Below are positions 1 to 8,684 of a DNA stretch of 64,000 bases, piece after piece. The translations under genes and the position numbers were made by a program. Origin of the DNA: Ruegeria haliotis (GTDB lineage: Bacteria > Pseudomonadota > Alphaproteobacteria > Rhodobacterales > Rhodobacteraceae). The notes beneath the pieces were generated by a model, which was not told the origin of the DNA, made no database searches, and worked only from the letters and a program-made list of their open reading frames with translations. Numbering within the stretch: the stretch's first letter is position 1; each line of letters begins with the position of its first letter. Where the stretch lies: assembly GCF_013377785.1 (NCBI RefSeq), contig NZ_JABXWT010000001.1:310001-374000 (forward strand), written 5' to 3'.

Positions 1-464
1 GGCATTTGAAACGGCAACACGCTACCAACTCGGTTCATTTTCACCTGGGCACGAGCACGAGATCAGAACCTTATTGCAGCGCGAAACGAGAACCCTGTTC
101 TTAGCATACTTGCCTCAATGCTTGACCTGACCGACAGGTTCGAAGACTGATTGAGCAGAAATTTGGCAGGACAACCCGCAAAGAGTTACGACTGCGATGC
201 CGATCCGGTCAAGGTACGGCAGGTTGTCCGCAGTCTTTTGGCGGACTGGTCCACAGTAAGGTCCCTGGTCGAAAGATATGGCGATCGGTCCGTTGGTATC
301 CTGCAACCTCACGCCTACGAATTTGGAGTACGCACCCATTCCTGATACTGTGCCGCCGTTCCATCAATTCAAGAAGCCAACTTCAGGCTCGACCAGTGAG
401 GCACCAGAAACGGGCAACGTGCTCTGACAGCAGAGTTTTTAGACACGATATTTTGGGGGCTATC
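1..464. other. Left edge, no convincing gene; possible gene remnant
   Basis: I find no intact gene here. A short open frame at 151-345 on the plus strand (64 codons, TTG start, no clear ribosome binding site) ends in a stretch reading LLADW...LVERYGDRSVGILQPHAYEFG. This loosely resembles the middle of SGNH-hydrolase-like proteins associated with surface polysaccharides, but nothing upstream or downstream completes such a protein. It may be a decayed fragment or chance. The opposite-strand frame at 115-339 is equally unsupported. Confidence 0.3.
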
Positions 465-1100
465 ATGACAGATTGGATTATTCAGGGTGAAGAATTGGCC
501 AATTGCAATTGCAACTACGGGTGCCCTTGCCAGTTCAGTGTTCTTCCGACCCATGGAAACTGCGAGGCCGTCGTTGTTTTCAGTATCGACAGTGGCCAAT
601 ACGGCGACACAGATCTGGCGGGCCTGAAAGCTGCAGGTGTGTACTATTGGCCGGGGCCTATTCACGAGGGCAATGGTCAGATGCAACTGATCATCGATGA
701 CAAAGCCAATGCCGATCAACGCGCCGCCCTGCAAGCGATCATGACCGGCGAGGACACCGACGAAATGGCAACCATGTGGTACGTCTACAGCGCGATGTCC
801 CCCACAAAACACGAGACATTGTTCATTCCGATTGAACTGAATTGGAACCGCGAAGAAAGAACTGGATTCGCAAAGGTGCCCGGAGTGTTCGATGTTGAGG
901 TCAGACCGATCCCCCATATCGTCTCGGGCGCACCTCACAGAGCCTCGATACAGCTGCCAAACGGGTTTGAATACCGTCACGCTGAATCCGCCTCGGGGTC
1001 GGCCAAAACCAATGGCGGCGCAATCACCCTGTCGTTTGATGCCACGCATGCGCATCTGGCGCACCTGAACATATCGGGTCATGGCGTTTTGGGCGCTTGA
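465..1100 (+). CDS. DUF1326 domain protein, cysteine-rich N-terminus
   Basis: A 211-residue protein of the DUF1326 family, whose biochemical role is not established. The start at ATG 465 gives the family's characteristic N-terminus MTDWIIQGEELANCNCNYG; an upstream in-frame ATG at 396 would add 23 unlike residues. Five cysteines sit close to the start (residues 14, 16, 20, 22 and 33), in a pattern that could bind a metal or carry redox activity. There is no signal peptide or membrane segment. The stop codon overlaps the next gene's TTG codon and lies 11 bases before that gene's better-supported ATG, so the two are probably cotranscribed. DUF1326 next to DUF2182 is a recurrent pair, which suggests a joint function, possibly in metal handling (inference). 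Confidence 0.85.
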   Translation: MTDWIIQGEELANCNCNYGCPCQFSVLPTHGNCEAVVVFSIDSGQYGDTDLAGLKAAGVYYWPGPIHEGNGQMQLIIDDKANADQRAALQAIMTGEDTDEMATMWYVYSAMSPTKHETLFIPIELNWNREERTGFAKVPGVFDVEVRPIPHIVSGAPHRASIQLPNGFEYRHAESASGSAKTNGGAITLSFDATHAHLAHLNISGHGVLGA

Positions 1101-1111
1101 CCGAGGCTCAG

Positions 1112-1942
1112 ATGTCAAAAACATCCAACCTGCCTCGCGCAGGTGCGGTTGAGCGGATTCTACGAAAAGACAAGGTAATTGTTCTTGGCTGCGTGGTCCT
1201 GCTGGTCCTTGGGGCTGGTTGGTACACGATTGCCGGGATCGGCATGACGATGTCCGCGGTCGAAATGACCGGAATGGCCGGTCCAATCGGCGCCCCGATG
1301 CAGATGGGAGACCCGCCAAGTTGGAGCCTGTTTCACTGTGTCATGATCTTTTTCATGTGGTGGGTCATGATGATTGCCATGATGACACCCAGTGCCGCGC
1401 CCACCGTTCTTTTATTTTCGGCGATCAAGCGTGTGGGACCCGAGAAAGACAGAACAGCCCTGTTCAGCCTGTGTTTTCTGTTTGGTTACCTTATCGCCTG
1501 GGCGGCCTTCAGCCTTGCCGCAACCGGCGCGCAATGGGGGTTTGAGAAAATCGGGCTGTCGGATGGCCCGATGATGACGATCCGCTCAAGGATTTTCGCG
1601 GGCTTGGTCCTGATTGCAGCGGGTGCCTATCAACTCTCGGGCTTCAAGAACGCCTGCCTTCGACATTGTCAAAGCCCGGCACAGTTTCTGGCGGACCACA
1701 ACAGACCCGGATGGTCAGGTGCGCTTCGGACTGGCGCTTTGCACGGGTCCTACTGTCTTGGCTGCTGCTGGGCCTTGATGCTGTTGCTGTTTGTGGGTGG
1801 GATCATGAATCTCTATTGGATTGTCGCCGTCGCCGGGTACGTCGCGATTGAAAAGCTGATGCCAAGGGCACAGTGGCTTGTCCCGACCTCCGGTGCGGCA
1901 CTGATCGGCGCGGGCGTCTGGGTGATCGCAACCCTCTTTTAA
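1112..1942 (+). CDS. DUF2182 integral membrane protein, predicted metal-binding
   Basis: A 276-residue multi-pass membrane protein of the DUF2182 family (described as predicted metal-binding integral membrane proteins). I chose ATG 1112 because GAGG lies 5 bases upstream; TTG 1097, overlapping the previous stop, is the alternative and adds five residues. After the first membrane helix comes a methionine-rich outer loop (MTMSAVEMTGMAGP...MQMGDP), followed by the family's MMIAMMTPSAAP helix. Later there are CLRHC and HGSYCLGCCW motifs. Methionine and cysteine ligands of this kind suit copper(I), but this is inference. It is probably translated together with the preceding DUF1326 gene. Confidence 0.85.
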   Translation: MSKTSNLPRAGAVERILRKDKVIVLGCVVLLVLGAGWYTIAGIGMTMSAVEMTGMAGPIGAPMQMGDPPSWSLFHCVMIFFMWWVMMIAMMTPSAAPTVLLFSAIKRVGPEKDRTALFSLCFLFGYLIAWAAFSLAATGAQWGFEKIGLSDGPMMTIRSRIFAGLVLIAAGAYQLSGFKNACLRHCQSPAQFLADHNRPGWSGALRTGALHGSYCLGCCWALMLLLFVGGIMNLYWIVAVAGYVAIEKLMPRAQWLVPTSGAALIGAGVWVIATLF

Positions 1943-2511
1943 CCGACTCAGGGATCGGCCGAATTACAGATCTCGCCTGACTTTGATTGAAAGGGCGTAC
2001 CAGTGCCTATTTTCCTTACCAATGCACCGTCAGAAAATTCCTTTTGCATTATGGAAAGATGCAGGAGTGTCACGCTGCGGCCCTTCCGTGCCATGGCAAT
2101 GGACTCAATACAACTTTCGCATTGTAGGGTCGCCCCACATCAGTCGCGTGCTTGCCGAGTTTCCCGCTTACAATCCCGAGCCAGTAATGCTGCGAAGTGT
2201 TCGAGAGCTTTTCGAACCGTTGAAGGGGCGTGAGAGCAAGAGGCGAGGTGGGTTCGTCCAATCCCTCAGTCGATTCGAAGACAGCGTATTCCTATCGATC
2301 GGTGTGTGCCCCTGCTTGTGGTCGTTCATACGCGTGGTACTTGAAAGCGCAGAACTTCATTGCGTGGCAATGTAAATTCTCTGAGTAAAGGTTCTTGGGT
2401 ATGCGCATGTAAACATTCGCTGGTTTTTGACATCCGAAGTTTTTCACTTCCGGATATAAAATACCGACCAACCTTCTACAGTTGCCCAGTCTTAAAAATT
2501 GCTTTGTTGGA
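1943..2511. other. Intergenic stretch without a recognisable gene
   Basis: About 570 bases between the DUF2182 gene and the terminator of the converging Bax-inhibitor-like gene. An open frame at 1983-2375 (130 codons) has no ribosome binding site, no recognisable domain and an unusual composition, and I do not accept it as a gene. The stretch is less GC-rich than its neighbours, particularly after 2340. I see no tRNA, repeat or convincing structured RNA here. Confidence 0.4.
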
Positions 2512-2549
2512 ACAAAAAAATCCTGCCAAAGCAGCGCCCTGGCAGGATT
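2512..2549 (-). terminator. Rho-independent terminator of the Bax-inhibitor-like gene
   Basis: A perfect 10-bp stem (AATCCTGCCA at 2519-2528 with TGGCAGGATT at 2540-2549) is followed on the minus strand by a run of seven T. It lies about 30 bases past the stop codon of the minus-strand gene at 2580-3317. Confidence 0.85.
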
Positions 2550-2579
2550 GGTGATGTCTATCAGAGACGAGGGTAAGCT

Positions 2580-3317
2580 TTACTCTCTGTTCCCCAAAAG
2601 TTGTAGCAGGAACATGAACATGTTGATGAAGTCCAGATACAGGTTCAAAGCGCCCATGATGGCGGCTTTGCCCAGCCATTCCTGATCGCCAGCTTGTGCC
2701 ATCTGCAGGTAGGTGGTCTTGATCTTCTGCGTGTCGTAAGCAGTCAGGCCAGCAAAGATCAGGACGCCCAGAATAGACACCGCGAACATGATGGCGGGGG
2801 ACTGCAGGAACAGGTTGATCACCATGGCAACAATCAGGCCGATCACACCCATCATCAGGAATGTGCCCATGCCGGACAGATCTTTTTTGGTCACGTAGCC
2901 ATACAGCGACAGACCCGCAAAGGCGATCGAGGTCACCAGAAAGACCTGCGCGATCGAGACGCCGGTGAAGGCCACAAAGATCCAGCTCATGGACAGGCCC
3001 ATGACGGCGGCGAATGCATAGAAGAACAACTGTGCAGCTGCGGCTGACATGCGGTTGATGCCAGCGCTAAAGCCAAACACCATGGCCAGCGGGGCAAACA
3101 TCACGATCCAACCCAGAATGTTAGGGCTCAGCGTGACCGGATCACGGAACACGGACAGCAGCTGCGGGGTGGAGCCAACGGCCCATGCCACAGCAAATGT
3201 GATCAGCATGCCGACGGACATCGTGCCGTAGACTTTGTTCATGTGGGCGCGCAGGCCCTCGTCGATCTCGGCGGCGCGCGCGCCGGAAGCCGTCCGGATC
3301 GTGTCGAATTGTGCCAT
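2580..3317 (-). CDS. Bax inhibitor-1/YbhL family membrane protein
   Basis: A 245-residue protein of the Bax inhibitor-1 (UPF0005, YccA/YbhL) family, with seven hydrophobic segments after a short soluble N-terminus. Family members are inner-membrane proteins tied to ion leak or membrane-stress responses; the exact bacterial role is unsettled. The start at 3317 (MAQFDTIRTASGARA) has GGGAGA just upstream; a start 18 bases earlier lies within that ribosome binding site and is unlikely. N-terminal residues such as IDEGLRAHMNKVYGTM are typical of alphaproteobacterial members. The gene stands alone with its own terminator. Confidence 0.9.
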   Translation of the reverse strand: MAQFDTIRTASGARAAEIDEGLRAHMNKVYGTMSVGMLITFAVAWAVGSTPQLLSVFRDPVTLSPNILGWIVMFAPLAMVFGFSAGINRMSAAAAQLFFYAFAAVMGLSMSWIFVAFTGVSIAQVFLVTSIAFAGLSLYGYVTKKDLSGMGTFLMMGVIGLIVAMVINLFLQSPAIMFAVSILGVLIFAGLTAYDTQKIKTTYLQMAQAGDQEWLGKAAIMGALNLYLDFINMFMFLLQLLGNRE

Positions 3318-3443
3318 TAAAGGGTCTCCCTTCACATATTCCTAATACGCCCCGACGAAGCCGGACCGCTTTCCCTGCAAATATCGGCAACTGCAGGCTG
3401 TGTTTCAAGAGTTTACCGCACAAAACCGACTAAAACGCACAAC

Positions 3444-3474
3444 AAAAATGGCAACCCACCGCAGTGGGTTGCCA
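3444..3474 (-). terminator. Rho-independent terminator of the DUF1127 gene
   Basis: An 11-bp perfect stem (TGGCAACCCAC at 3449-3459 with GTGGGTTGCCA at 3464-3474, loop CGCA) is followed on the minus strand by TTTTT. It sits 27 bases beyond the stop of the small minus-strand gene at 3502-3711. Confidence 0.85.
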
Positions 3475-3501
3475 AAATGATGCTATAGCGCTGATTTTTG
3501 G

Positions 3502-3711
3502 TTACTTATGCCAAAATTGTGGCGCATCCCAAACCGGGCGACGGGCCTCTGTGTCGGCTTCGAGGCGGGTTACGCCGATATCTTTCAGCGCGCGATCATC
3601 CAGCCGAGCCAGGCAACGACGTTGACGCAGCAGAGAGACCGCTTGTGTGATCATGCCCAAGCCGAATTTTCTTGAGGGCTTGCAGGGGTGATGGATTGCA
3701 ATTTGGGTCAT
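3502..3711 (-). CDS. DUF1127 small protein (YjiS-like)
   Basis: A 69-residue basic protein. Its C-terminal part RQRRCLARLDDRALKDIGVTR matches the DUF1127 signature (arginine-rich helix, then L-x-D-I-G-L/V-T-R). Small DUF1127 proteins in alphaproteobacteria have been linked to RNA binding and to phosphate or carbon metabolism; the role of this copy is unknown. A GGACAA-like site precedes the ATG, and a strong terminator follows, so it appears to be a single-gene transcript divergent from the LysR gene at 3839. Confidence 0.85.
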   Translation of the reverse strand: MTQIAIHHPCKPSRKFGLGMITQAVSLLRQRRCLARLDDRALKDIGVTRLEADTEARRPVWDAPQFWHK

Positions 3712-3838
3712 AGTAGTTGTCCTTTCTGCAATTTGCGATGGTTTTGTCGATTACCATCAAGTTCCTTGATTGATATGGAGGAATATGACATATTTTAAAA
3801 ACGAATATTTATGATGGCATCCATAAGGAATCGTGAAG
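3712..3838. promoter_or_regulatory. Divergent promoter region with AATATG-A-CATATT repeat
   Basis: The AT-rich spacer between the DUF1127 gene and the LysR gene must hold both promoters. It contains a perfect interrupted palindrome AATATG-A-CATATT at 3782-3794 and more AT-rich sequence after it. LysR regulators commonly autoregulate from such divergent regions, so the repeat may be an operator; this is inference. AAGGA at 3825-3829 serves the LysR gene. Confidence 0.4.
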
Positions 3839-4720
3839 ATGCGGAATCTGGACATAACCACCTTGCGCTCTTTCGTGGCAGTGGCGGATCAGGGCGGAGT
3901 AACGCGGGCTGCTGGGTTTTTGCACCTGACACAATCGGCGGTTTCAATGCAGCTGAAACGTCTTGAGGAACTGCTGGGGTTGGAGCTGTTGGACCGCAGC
4001 GGTCGGACTATCGCGCTGACTGCCTCGGGCGAGCAATTGCTGGCTTATGCCCGTCGTATGATTGCATTGAATGACGAGATTATTTCCAAACTCACCGATC
4101 AGGCGTTCGAAGGCGAAGTGGTTCTGGGTGTGCCTCATGACATTGTGTACCCGGCGATCCCACGGGTTCTGCAACGGTTCAACGCGGATTTCCCGCGGGT
4201 CCGGGTGCAATTGGTGTCATCCTATTCGTTACAATTGAAAGACATGTACAAACGCGGCGAGTGCGATGTGATCCTTACGACCGAGGCCACGACGGCCGAC
4301 GGTGCCGAGACCATCGCCGAACTACCGCTGCGCTGGATTGGTGCACCCGGAGGATCGGCCTGGCGCAAGCGCCCTCTGCCACTGGCGCTTGGGCGGCGTT
4401 GCCTGTTCAGGCCGCAGGTAATCTCGGCGCTGGACGCGGCCGGGATTCCCTGGGAATTGTCGGTAGAAACCGAAAATGACCGCACTATCGAGGCCACGGT
4501 CAGCGCAGATCTGGCGGTGCACGCGATGTTGGACGGGACTGAGGCCGCCCATCTGGAGCAAATCGAAACCGGTGGGGTCTTACCCGAACTACCAGCCCAC
4601 AAGATCAATCTGTACGGCGGCGATTCCGGACGCGATGCCGTGGTCGAGGCGCTGGCTGCGTTGGTGCGGCAGAACTTCCGTATGCTGGGTGGTAGCCCGC
4701 TGAGAGCCGTAGCAGGGTGA
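3839..4720 (+). CDS. LysR-family transcriptional regulator
   Basis: A 293-residue LysR-type regulator. The N-terminal winged HTH (residues about 4-63) contains the typical GGVTRAAGFLHLTQSAVSMQ recognition segment, followed by a substrate-binding domain. ATG 3839 lies 9 bases after AAGGA; GTG 3833 is a possible alternative. It meets the oppositely oriented quinone oxidoreductase gene with no gap at the stop codons, so the pair is convergent and the usual divergent target relationship does not hold. Its effector is not predictable from the sequence. Confidence 0.9.
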   Translation: MRNLDITTLRSFVAVADQGGVTRAAGFLHLTQSAVSMQLKRLEELLGLELLDRSGRTIALTASGEQLLAYARRMIALNDEIISKLTDQAFEGEVVLGVPHDIVYPAIPRVLQRFNADFPRVRVQLVSSYSLQLKDMYKRGECDVILTTEATTADGAETIAELPLRWIGAPGGSAWRKRPLPLALGRRCLFRPQVISALDAAGIPWELSVETENDRTIEATVSADLAVHAMLDGTEAAHLEQIETGGVLPELPAHKINLYGGDSGRDAVVEALAALVRQNFRMLGGSPLRAVAG

Positions 4721-5683
4721 TCAGGGACAGGGTGTAATCACGATCTTGCCGGTCGATTTGCGCCCTTTCAGTAGCTGTAGGCCTTCTTCGACGTCCCGAA
4801 GGGGAAGCACATGGCTGATATGGGGCTTGATTCGACCTTCTGTGTGCCAGCGAAACAGAGTGTTGAAGCTGCGTCGAACGATCTCGGGCCGGAAGTTCAG
4901 GTAACCACCGATATAAAAGCCAATCACCGTCAGGTTCTTGACCAGAAGGTGATTGGCTGGAATCTGCGGAACCTCACCCCCCGCAAATCCGATGGGCAGC
5001 AAACGTCCCTCTGGGTTGGTGGCACGAAAGGCCGCTTTGAACACATCCCCACCGATCGCGTCATAAACAACATCTGCGCCGCCCAAGGCCTTGACGCGAT
5101 CCCGCAAATCTTCGGATGCGTCAACAAGGTGATCGGCACCAGCAGCACGGGCAACGGCCAGTTTCTCTTCTCCGCGCGCGTGCGCGATCACGGTCGCACC
5201 CATCAATTTGCCAATCTCAACCGCCGTCAATCCGACCCCACCTGCAGCCCCGGTGACCAACAGGGTTTCCCCGGGCTGCAGCTTGGCCCGATGATCCAGC
5301 GCGATATGACTGGTCCCATAGGCAATCTGTATTGCCGCGGCGTCCTCAAAACTGGTCGAGTCAGGTAGAAGGATCGCGCGGTCTGCATCGAAAACACCGA
5401 ACTCAGCCAATCCCCCGTGACCAGAGTAAACCGCAATCCGGTCTCCGCGTTTCAGGTTTGAGACATCGCCCCCAACCTCGTCCACAACACCCGCAATCTC
5501 CATCCCTTGCGTAAAGGGGGCAGGGGGCGTGTCTTGATAAGTGCCTTTCTGCATAAGAAGGTCGGCAAAGTTCAATCCGCAGGCTTTTATGGCGACCCGC
5601 ACCTGACCCGCGCCCGGGCGTGGAACGTCTGTTTCACAAAGTCGGGGCGGGGCCCCTTCGTGTTGAATGCGGTACGCAAGCAT
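4721..5683 (-). CDS. NADPH:quinone oxidoreductase family protein (MDR superfamily)
   Basis: A 320-residue zinc-independent medium-chain dehydrogenase/reductase of the quinone oxidoreductase type. The N-terminal GroES-like half has CGLNFADLLMQKGTYQ and GMEIAG. The nucleotide-binding half has VTGAAGGVGLTAVEIGKLMG (AxxGGVG dinucleotide motif, NADPH-type). Proteins of this subfamily reduce quinones or enoyl substrates such as acryloyl-CoA (AcuI-like relatives); the substrate is not determinable here. The start at 5683 (MLAYRIQHEG) is preceded by GGAGG; a start 54 bases upstream would add a proline/glycine-rich stretch unlike the family. It is convergent with the LysR gene. Confidence 0.9.
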   Translation of the reverse strand: MLAYRIQHEGAPPRLCETDVPRPGAGQVRVAIKACGLNFADLLMQKGTYQDTPPAPFTQGMEIAGVVDEVGGDVSNLKRGDRIAVYSGHGGLAEFGVFDADRAILLPDSTSFEDAAAIQIAYGTSHIALDHRAKLQPGETLLVTGAAGGVGLTAVEIGKLMGATVIAHARGEEKLAVARAAGADHLVDASEDLRDRVKALGGADVVYDAIGGDVFKAAFRATNPEGRLLPIGFAGGEVPQIPANHLLVKNLTVIGFYIGGYLNFRPEIVRRSFNTLFRWHTEGRIKPHISHVLPLRDVEEGLQLLKGRKSTGKIVITPCP

Positions 5684-6025
5684 ATGGCCGCCTCCTCCCT
5701 TTTTGGGAATAGGCGCGCGCCAATCCGAAATTGTCAATCAGATTGGCAGGGGGCAGAATACAGACACGCGGGTAGCTTTCCTTTTCACCGCAATTTTGGA
5801 ACAGCAGGGGGAGGTTTCGCAACGACACAACCACAAACCCTTGTAGATTGTTTCCGATTCAACCTTCTTGAAAAAAAACTCAAAAGCGGCAATATAGGTA
5901 GTCAGTGCTGTTTCGGGGGGTGGCACGATCCAAATTAGGGGGCGATTAACTGCAGCCCGCTAATGTTGCGATCACGGATGTCGCGCATTCCCGTACAGAT
6001 GTTTGTGTAGTAGAGGAGAATACCA
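5684..6025. other. Intergenic region with the promoters of two divergent genes
   Basis: About 340 bases separate the divergent starts of the quinone oxidoreductase gene and the XRE regulator gene. I see no credible coding frame; the short frames seen on both strands lack ribosome binding sites. The last 25 bases contain GAGGAG, which serves the XRE gene. No clear operator was found. Confidence 0.4.
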
Positions 6026-6397
6026 ATGACTCATCACGTCGATGTCCATGTGGGCAAGCGCGTCAGACATCGTCGCTGGCTGATTGGCATGACCCAGCAA
6101 CAGTTGGCGCAGCAAGTTGGTATCAAGTTTCAACAGATTCAGAAATATGAAACCGGTGCCAACCGAGTCAGCGCATCCCGCCTGTGGGACATCGCCGAGG
6201 CATTGGATGTTCCGGTCAGCTTCTTTTTTGAAGGCCTGGAAGAGGTCAACAAAGAAGACGCAGGGAAAAAGTCGGTACCTGCTGATCTCATGGGTGACAA
6301 GGAAGCGTTGGATCTGGTCCGTTCATATTACGCAATTCCGGAAAATCAGCGTCGCCGCCTGTTTGAATTGGCTCGGGTGCTCAGCGACGTCGCCTGA
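6026..6397 (+). CDS. XRE-family helix-turn-helix regulator
   Basis: A 123-residue protein with a lambda-repressor-like HTH at residues about 11-65 (VRHRRWLIGMTQQQLAQQVG followed by IKFQQIQKYETGANRVSASR). A short acidic linker and a helical C-terminal tail (RSYYAIPENQRRRLFELARVL) follow. This architecture is widespread in alphaproteobacteria, often with a housekeeping rather than a phage function. GAGGAG precedes the ATG by about six bases. The next gene, hisN, begins 45 bases downstream on the same strand, so cotranscription is likely. Confidence 0.9.
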   Translation: MTHHVDVHVGKRVRHRRWLIGMTQQQLAQQVGIKFQQIQKYETGANRVSASRLWDIAEALDVPVSFFFEGLEEVNKEDAGKKSVPADLMGDKEALDLVRSYYAIPENQRRRLFELARVLSDVA

Positions 6398-6442
6398 CCC
6401 GACTGGCTTGACTCTGGGGAGCATTGGTCGCACGGGTGACGT

Positions 6443-7234
6443 ATGCAACGAACCCCACTGAGTGATATGGAAATCGCAGAAGAAATGGCTGACGCAGCGC
6501 GCGCAGCCATTCTTCCGCATTTCCGCAATAGCAATCTTGAAACATCCAACAAGCTGGCGGACGGGTTTGATCCTGTAACCGTTGCGGATCGCGCGGCAGA
6601 GAAAGCGATGCGGGAGGTCCTGATCCTACACCGCCCGGACGATGGCATATTGGGCGAAGAGTTTGGGCGGGTTGCTGGCAACAGCGGACGTACTTGGGTT
6701 CTGGACCCGATTGATGGAACACGCGGTTTTATCAGCGGGACACCGACATGGGGGGTCTTGATTGCGCTTAGCACGCAGGATGGGCCGGTTATGGGCGTGA
6801 TCGATCAGCCCTATATCGGCGAACGGTTCGTGGGCTCTGCTGATATGGCCCATGTCATCGGCCCCTTGGGAACGTCTGCTTTGAAAACCCGAGCCACCAA
6901 GACATTGGATCAGGCTATTTTGTTCACGACGTTTCCGGAAGTCGGAACACCAGAAGATATGGCCGGGTTTCAGGCCGTGTCCAAACAGGTTCAATTGACG
7001 CGGTATGGCATGGATTGTTACGCCTATGCTTTGCTGGCTGCCGGCCAGGTCGACCTGGTGATCGAATCCGGGTTGAACGCTTATGACATTCAGGCACCAA
7101 TCGCCGTTATTCAAGCGGCAGGTGGCATTGTGACTGATTGGCAAGGTAAACCGGCCCATAATGGCGGGCGGGCTTTGGCAGCGGCCAACCCTGACATCCA
7201 CGCGGCCGCGTTGGAGATAGTGCGCCGCTTCTGA
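6443..7234 (+). CDS. hisN: Histidinol-phosphatase, inositol monophosphatase family
   Basis: A 263-residue protein of the inositol monophosphatase superfamily. It carries the metal-binding motifs GEEFGR (residues 71-76) and DPIDGT (88-93), and YDIQAP (214-219), where the aspartate takes the place of the family's conserved W-D. The sequence GMDCYAYALLAAGQVDLVIE is typical of the HisN-type histidinol-phosphatases that complete histidine synthesis in alphaproteobacteria, so I prefer that role over inositol monophosphatase. No other his gene is nearby, which fits the scattered his genes of this group. Confidence 0.8.
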   Translation: MQRTPLSDMEIAEEMADAARAAILPHFRNSNLETSNKLADGFDPVTVADRAAEKAMREVLILHRPDDGILGEEFGRVAGNSGRTWVLDPIDGTRGFISGTPTWGVLIALSTQDGPVMGVIDQPYIGERFVGSADMAHVIGPLGTSALKTRATKTLDQAILFTTFPEVGTPEDMAGFQAVSKQVQLTRYGMDCYAYALLAAGQVDLVIESGLNAYDIQAPIAVIQAAGGIVTDWQGKPAHNGGRALAAANPDIHAAALEIVRRF

Positions 7235-7349
7235 TATCTGTTGCTGTGGGGGCAAGCGGCAGATACACTGAACCAAGCTGGTTCTTGTGCCCGTTTTCCA
7301 CCAGCCTTCGCACTCCTTGCATGAGACGGGCAGATGCAGGAGGGCACCT

Positions 7350-8684
7350 ATGGCCGACATTCTGATAAAAAACGCCGACTCTATTCTGACGATGGACGAC
7401 ACCCGGCGCGAACTTTCTGGCGCCGATATTCTGATCCGCGGCGGTCAGATCGCGCAGATCGGGCACGCGTTGACCACAACCGGCGAGGTTCACGACGCCT
7501 CAGGCTGTGTCGTGACACCGGGCTTGGTCAATACGCATCATCACCTCTATCAAACGCTGACCCGCGCGGTTCCCGGTGGGCAGGATGCGTTGTTGTTTGG
7601 CTGGCTGCAGACGCTTTACCCGATCTGGGCGCGCTTTGGACCGGAAGAGATGTTCACGTCGGCTCAAATTGGTCTGGCCGAACTGGCGCTGTCCGGCTGC
7701 ACACTCAGTTCGGATCACCTGTATCTATACCCCAATGGATCACGGTTGGAGGATACTATTGCCGCCGCAGCCGAACTCGGTTTGCGGTTTCATCCGACAC
7801 GCGGCGCGATGAGCATTGGTGAAAGGGATGGCGGCCTGCCACCGGACAATCTGGTTGAAGCAGAGAGCGATATCCTCGACGACATGATCCGCGTCGTCGA
7901 TGCCTTTCACGATCCTGCCGACGGTTCCATGTGTCGGGTTGGCCTTGCACCTTGTTCACCATTCTCAGTCAGTCGAGAGTTGATGCGCGATGCTGCCCTG
8001 CTGGCGCGGGACAAAGGCGTGATGTTGCATACGCATCTGGCCGAGAACGACGAGGACATCGCCTATTCTCAGGCTCAGTTCGGCTGTCGGCCGGGGCAAT
8101 ATGCCGAAGAGCTGGGATGGACTGGTTCAGATGTCTGGCATGCGCATTGTGTTAAACTGGATTGGGCAGAGATTGATCTGTTCGCCAGAACCGGAACTGG
8201 GGTTGCCCATTGCCCCTGTTCGAATTGTCGCCTCGGCTCGGGTATTGCCCCGGTGCGAACCATGCGGGACCAAGGCGTGAAGGTAGGTCTTGGTGTGGAT
8301 GGGTCCGCCAGCAATGACACTGGCAACCTGATGCTTGAAGCGCGGCAGGCCATGTTGCTGCAACGTGTGGCGAATGGGGCAGATGCCATGTCAGCCCGCG
8401 AGGCCCTCGAGATTGCCACGCGCGGCGGCGCAGATGTGCTGGGCCGTCCGGAGTGCGGGCGCTTGATGCCGGGGAAACGGGCCGACATTGCGATTTGGGA
8501 CACGCATTGCATCGAAAGCGCAGGCAGCTGGGATCCAGCTGCCTTGCTTTTGGCTGGGCCGATGAAGGTCAAACATTTGTTTGTCGAAGGACGTCAAATT
8601 GTCCGCGACGGGCAAATTGCGACGCTGGAGCTGCCTAGGGTGATCGAGCGACAGAACACGTTGGCACGCGCGCTTCAGGGCTAA
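7350..8684 (+). CDS. 8-oxoguanine deaminase (amidohydrolase)
   Basis: A 444-residue amidohydrolase of the COG0402 type. Metal-binding and catalytic motifs are visible: NTHHHLYQTLTRA (from residue 61), HTHLAEN, WHAHCVKL and GLGVDGSASNDTGNLM. The last, with HHLYQTLTRA, is characteristic of the 8-oxoguanine deaminase branch, which converts 8-oxoguanine to urate. ATG 7350 follows a good AGGAGGG site; longer starts would add unrelated sequence. It converges on, and overlaps by four bases, a guanine deaminase gene, so the two purine-base deaminases are side by side. Confidence 0.85.
   Translation: MADILIKNADSILTMDDTRRELSGADILIRGGQIAQIGHALTTTGEVHDASGCVVTPGLVNTHHHLYQTLTRAVPGGQDALLFGWLQTLYPIWARFGPEEMFTSAQIGLAELALSGCTLSSDHLYLYPNGSRLEDTIAAAAELGLRFHPTRGAMSIGERDGGLPPDNLVEAESDILDDMIRVVDAFHDPADGSMCRVGLAPCSPFSVSRELMRDAALLARDKGVMLHTHLAENDEDIAYSQAQFGCRPGQYAEELGWTGSDVWHAHCVKLDWAEIDLFARTGTGVAHCPCSNCRLGSGIAPVRTMRDQGVKVGLGVDGSASNDTGNLMLEARQAMLLQRVANGADAMSAREALEIATRGGADVLGRPECGRLMPGKRADIAIWDTHCIESAGSWDPAALLLAGPMKVKHLFVEGRQIVRDGQIATLELPRVIERQNTLARALQG

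Noticed and set aside
1983-2375. 130-codon frame after the DUF2182 gene
   Set aside because: No ribosome binding site, no recognisable domain, unusual residue composition, and an overlapping alternative frame that is equally open.
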